From positions 1 to 10,764 of the forward strand of contig JAFOOW010000009.1 in the NCBI GenBank assembly GCA_017425305.1: a DNA stretch of 10,764 bases, given 5' to 3'. This DNA is from Peptostreptococcaceae bacterium. GTDB lineage: Bacteria; Bacillota; Clostridia; Peptostreptococcales; Peptostreptococcaceae. The position numbers were made by a program, and so were the translations under genes. Under the pieces are notes generated by a model. The model was not told the origin of the DNA and did no database searches. It was given only the letters and a program-made list of their open reading frames with translations. Of the stretch, positions 8,842 to 10,764 are shown piece by piece (the first letter of the stretch is position 1; every line of letters begins with the position of its first letter).

Positions 8842-9534
8842 GTTGCTCATTCTAGCAAGAACTTCTTCATATCCTTGTACTAAGTCACCAAGATCTCTTC
8901 TAAATCTATCTTTATCTAATTTCTCATTTGTATCTACATCCCAAAGTCTACACGTATCAGGAGATATTTCATCTGCTAGTATTATGTTTCCTTCACTGTC
9001 TTTACCAAACTCTAATTTAAAATCAACTAACTTTAAGTTCATTTTTAAGAAAAATTCCTTCATTATTTCATTTATTTTTAAAGTTTCATTTTTTAAAAAT
9101 TCTAATTCTTCTCTAGTAGCTAATTTCATTGCTACAGCATGGTCATTGTTTAACATAGGATCTCCATATGCATCATTTTTGTAAGATAATTCAAATATTG
9201 GCTCATCTAAAACTATACCTTCTTCTACCCCATATTTCTTGCAAAATGAACCAGCAGTTATATTTCTTACTATTACTTCAAGTGGTAGTATTTCAACCTT
9301 TTTTACTAACATTTCTCTTTCTGATATATTTTTTACGAAGTGTGTTTTGATTTGTTCCTTGTGTAACATTTCAAATAATATTGTTGAAATTTTATTATTT
9401 AAAATACCTTTTGATGATATTTGAGCTTTTTTTTCTCCATTGAATGCTGTTGCATCATCCTTAAAATAAACTATAAACTCATTTTCGTTTTCTGTAGAAT
9501 ATATTTGTTTTGCCTTACCTTCATATAATAACAT
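8839..9534 (-). CDS. purC: Phosphoribosylaminoimidazole-succinocarboxamide synthase (SAICAR synthetase)
   Basis: Joins aspartate to CAIR with ATP, giving SAICAR. The protein is 231 residues, the normal bacterial monofunctional size, with no fused PurE. Motifs in order: [10 protein letters not shown] at 3-12, [13 protein letters not shown] at 24-36, [11 protein letters not shown] at 86-96, [14 protein letters not shown] at 120-133, LVDFKLEFG at 169-177 and [14 protein letters not shown] at 186-199. These cover the ATP and CAIR/aspartate binding signatures of the family. The start follows purE by 6 bases and uses an AAGGGGG site lying within the last codons of purE. The product would go to PurB (adenylosuccinate lyase), which is not encoded in the window. 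Confidence 0.97.
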   Translation of the reverse strand: MLLYEGKAKQIYSTENENEFIVYFKDDATAFNGEKKAQISSKGILNNKISTILFEMLHKEQIKTHFVKNISEREMLVKKVEILPLEVIVRNITAGSFCKKYGVEEGIVLDEPIFELSYKNDAYGDPMLNNDHAVAMKLATREELEFLKNETLKINEIMKEFFLKMNLKLVDFKLEFGKDSEGNIILADEISPDTCRLWDVDTNEKLDKDRFRRDLGDLVQGYEEVLARMSN

Positions 9535-9540
9535 TATAAA

Positions 9541-10017
9541 TTACCCCCTTAAATCTTTATCATCTTCTAGAACTTTTTCTTCCATTTCTTTTCTATATAA
9601 AACTAAATCTTCTTTTAATTTTGGATATTTAATACTCATAATTTGAAGTGCCATTAATGATGCATTTATACCTGAATCTATTGTTACTGTAGCTACAGGT
9701 ATACCTGATGGCATTTGAACTATTGATAAAAGTGAATCTAAACCATCCATTGTAGATGATTTTATTGGTAATCCTATTACTGGTATTAATGTATGAGAAG
9801 CAATCACTCCAGGTAAATGTGCTGCTTTTCCTGCTGCTCCTATTATTACATCTGTATCATTTTCTATTTCTTCTAAAAATGATACTAATTGCCTTGGTGT
9901 TCTATGTGCTGATAATACTCTTACAACAACTTCTACACCAAATCTTTCTAATAAACTTATTCCCTCTTCTAATTTAGGATAATCTGACTTTGAACCCATT
10001 ACTACAGCTACCTTCAT
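9541..10017 (-). CDS. purE: N5-carboxyaminoimidazole ribonucleotide mutase, PurE class I by motifs
   Basis: Makes CAIR, the substrate of PurC. The protein is 158 residues, normal for PurE. GSKSDY at 8-13 forms the phosphate-binding loop. SAHRTP at 36-41 and GAAGKAAHLPG at 60-70 (His67) are signatures of class I, which rearranges N5-CAIR made by PurK. Class II, which uses CO2 directly, differs in both loops. GLPIKSS and QMPSGIPVATV complete the core. It is the first gene of the operon: the start is preceded by GGAGGAG and a promoter-bearing leader. The last codons (AGG GGG TAA) also serve as the purC ribosome binding site. No purK lies beside it, which is the main puzzle; the assignment to PurE itself is secure. 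Confidence 0.97.
   Translation of the reverse strand: MKVAVVMGSKSDYPKLEEGISLLERFGVEVVVRVLSAHRTPRQLVSFLEEIENDTDVIIGAAGKAAHLPGVIASHTLIPVIGLPIKSSTMDGLDSLLSIVQMPSGIPVATVTIDSGINASLMALQIMSIKYPKLKEDLVLYRKEMEEKVLEDDKDLRG
9544..9550 (-). promoter_or_regulatory. Ribosome binding site of purC, inside the purE 3' end
   Basis: AAGGGGG ends directly before the purE TAA stop and lies 9 bases before the purC ATG. The last two purE codons (AGG GGG) therefore double as the purC Shine-Dalgarno sequence, which suggests coupled translation. Confidence 0.8.
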
Positions 10018-10021
10018 TTTA

Positions 10022-10028
10022 CTCCTCC
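10022..10028 (-). promoter_or_regulatory. Ribosome binding site of purE
   Basis: GGAGGAG on the minus strand lies 4 bases before the ATG at 10017 when counted from its last G, with the GGAGG core 6 bases away. It is the strongest start signal near the purE N-terminus and fixes the MKVAVVMGSKSDY start. Confidence 0.85.
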
Positions 10029-10055
10029 ATAATTAAAATATCTCTTCCTTTTCAT

Positions 10056-10068
10056 AAATCCGAATATT
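10056..10068 (+). promoter_or_regulatory. PurBox-like site, putative PurR operator in the purE leader
   Basis: The plus strand reads AAATCCGAATATT, which agrees with the known PurBox consensus AWWWCCGAACWWT at 12 of 13 positions, including the central CCGAA. It sits about 40 bases upstream of the purE start and about 45-57 bases downstream of the predicted transcription start. That position would suit repression by PurR, with PRPP relieving binding. In Bacillus two inverted boxes 16-17 bases apart are usual. The best inverted partner here (around 10087-10099) is poor, and a weak direct copy (10152-10164, 9 of 13) lies just upstream of the -35 box. The regulator gene is not in the window. Confidence 0.5.
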
Positions 10069-10085
10069 AATAATATTTTATTAAT
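10066..10085. repeat. AT-only inverted repeat in the purE leader
   Basis: Two perfect 8-base arms, ATTAATAA (10066-10073) and TTATTAAT (10078-10085), flank a 4-base loop and overlap the PurBox-like site by 3 bases. All pairs are A-T, so a hairpin in RNA would be weak. It may be part of an operator or only a chance product of base composition. Confidence 0.3.
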
Positions 10086-10110
10086 TAAAATTCTTTACAT
10101 ATCGTATTAT

Positions 10111-10120
10111 TATACGTATA
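10111..10120. repeat. Perfect 10-base palindrome at the predicted transcription start
   Basis: TATACGTATA reads the same on both strands and spans the end of the predicted -10 box to the predicted transcription start. It could be a binding site for a dimeric regulator. In sequence this AT-rich, short palindromes also arise by chance, so no function is claimed. Confidence 0.25.
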
Positions 10121-10148
10121 TTTTATTATATATATGTATTTTTATCAA
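10120..10148 (-). promoter_or_regulatory. Probable sigma-A-type promoter of the pur operon
   Basis: On the minus strand TTGATA (10148-10143) matches the -35 consensus in 5 of 6 bases. TAAAAT (10125-10120) matches the -10 consensus in 5 of 6, with an ideal 17-base spacer. Transcription would start near 10113, leaving a leader of about 95 bases before purE. The region is very AT-rich, so chance -10 boxes are common (a TATAAT at 10114-10109 is another). The -35 box and spacing favour this one. It lies downstream of the terminator and upstream of purE, as expected. Confidence 0.6.
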
Positions 10149-10200
10149 GTCTTTTACGAATCTTTATTTAAAAATATATATTATAATTCTTATTTTCAAA

Positions 10201-10233
10201 ATAAAAAGCCAAGCACTTATACAGTGCCTGGCT
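10201..10233 (-). terminator. Intrinsic terminator of the permease gene
   Basis: Read on the minus strand, an 11-base arm AGCCAGGCACT (10233-10223), a 5-base loop and the arm AGTGCTTGGCT (10217-10207) form a GC-rich stem with one G-U pair, followed directly by a U-rich tail (TTTTATTTT, from 10206). It begins 6 bases after the permease stop codon. On the plus strand the same hairpin has an A-C mismatch and no U tract, so it should act only on leftward transcription. It separates the permease transcript from the pur operon. Confidence 0.92.
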
Positions 10234-10239
10234 GATTCA

Positions 10240-10764
10240 TTATTTCAAAACTACAAATTTTAATATAAATAATATTGAAAGTAATACTAATGATAAGTTT
10301 ACTTCATTTTTCTTATTAGTAGCTAACTTTAAAGCTGTAAAAGATATTATACCAAATATTATTCCATCCGCTATACTATAAGCAAGTGGCATCATAGTAA
10401 ATGTTAAAAATGCTGGTATTGCATTTGTAAAATCACTAAAATCTATCTTTGTAAGTGAACTTGCCATCATAACTCCCACTAATATAAGTACTGGAGCTGT
10501 TGCTTGTGTTGGTATTGCTGTAAATATCGGTGCAAAGAATAACGCAAGTAAAAACATTAATCCTGTAGTTATTGCAGTTAATCCTGTTTTTCCACCTTCT
10601 CCTATACCTGCTGCACTTTCAACATATGATGTTACTGTTGATGTTCCTAGTAAAGCACCAATTGTTGTCGCTATTGCATCTGAAAGTAATGCTGATTTAA
10701 CTCTAGGTAATTTTCCATTTTCATCTAACATATTACCCTTTGATGCTACTCCTACTAAACATCC
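10240..10764 (-). CDS. NCS2-family purine permease (AzgA/PbuG-like), N-terminal part outside the window
   Basis: A membrane transporter, probably for hypoxanthine, guanine or adenine by proton symport. The exact base cannot be told from this fragment. The frame stays open from the window edge to TAA at 10242-10240, showing 174 C-terminal codons; family members are about 430-480 residues. The ATG at 10731 is internal, because in-frame codons upstream of it (LVGVASKGN) continue the family signature LVGVA..NML. Other family marks are GALLGTSTVTSYVESAAG and EGGKTGLTA, the conserved loop and substrate-site region of AzgA-type proteins. Several hydrophobic stretches follow: TGLMFLLALFFAPIFTAI, APVLILVGVMMASSL, the MPLAYSIADGIIFGIISF region and a C-terminal LVLLSILFILKFVV. 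It ends 6 bases before an intrinsic terminator and so is a separate unit from the pur operon. The gene's own control region is not visible. Confidence 0.92.
   Translation of the reverse strand, partial: GCLVGVASKGNMLDENGKLPRVKSALLSDAIATTIGALLGTSTVTSYVESAAGIGEGGKTGLTAITTGLMFLLALFFAPIFTAIPTQATAPVLILVGVMMASSLTKIDFSDFTNAIPAFLTFTMMPLAYSIADGIIFGIISFTALKLATNKKNEVNLSLVLLSILFILKFVVLK

Noticed and set aside
10018..10239. A purine, PreQ1 or other riboswitch in the purE leader
   Set aside because: The leader is nearly all A and T, with no GC-rich three-way-junction pairing or recognisable conserved core. The only strong hairpin is the terminator, which belongs to the permease because it follows its stop by 6 bases.
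10240..10731. Treating the permease as a complete 163-residue protein starting at the ATG at 10731
   Set aside because: The frame continues upstream to the window edge without a stop, and the upstream codons fit the conserved AzgA-type motif, so this ATG is internal and the gene is partial.
1..10764. Mobile elements, CRISPR arrays, tRNA or rRNA genes, defence or otherwise undescribed systems
   Set aside because: Apart from the 222-base gap near 10018-10239, the window is filled by nine recognised purine genes. I saw no spaced repeats, transposase motifs, tRNA-like sequence or unassigned gene.

Overview
The window is a stretch of a low-GC Firmicute chromosome. Gene order, AT-rich codon use and protein motifs look like a clostridium, most probably Peptostreptococcaceae (Clostridioides difficile and relatives). 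That placement comes from memory of the pur gene order and protein style, not from a search. All genes lie on the minus strand, so transcription runs from the right end of the window to the left.

Right end (10240-10764): the C-terminal part of an NCS2-type purine permease of the AzgA/PbuG kind. It enters from outside the window and is closed by a clear intrinsic terminator at 10201-10233. The next 220 bases (about 10018-10239) hold no gene. They carry this terminator, a good sigma-A-type promoter (10120-10148), a 12/13 match to the PurR PurBox in the leader (10056-10068), an AT-only inverted repeat and a strong Shine-Dalgarno site.

The rest (1-10017) is one tightly packed de novo purine operon, in transcription order purE-purC-purF-purM-purN-purH-purD-purL. 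Neighbouring genes either overlap by 7-8 bases or are 6-11 bases apart, with the upstream stop codon touching or forming part of the next ribosome binding site. This predicts one polycistronic message with translational coupling. PurL is the large single-chain FGAM synthase. It runs off the left edge after 1004 codons, just before its expected glutamine amidotransferase domain.

Together the genes cover the route from PRPP to IMP: PurF, PurD, PurN, PurL, PurM, PurE, PurC and PurH. Two steps are not encoded here. One is purB, which is often unlinked. The other is purK, whose absence is notable because PurE has class I (N5-CAIR mutase) motifs. The permease next door serves salvage of purine bases, so uptake and synthesis are adjacent but separately transcribed.

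I found no undescribed system. This is a standard housekeeping operon, and the points worth a second look are modest: the missing purK, the leader control region, the coupling pattern and the PurF iron-sulfur cysteines without a propeptide.
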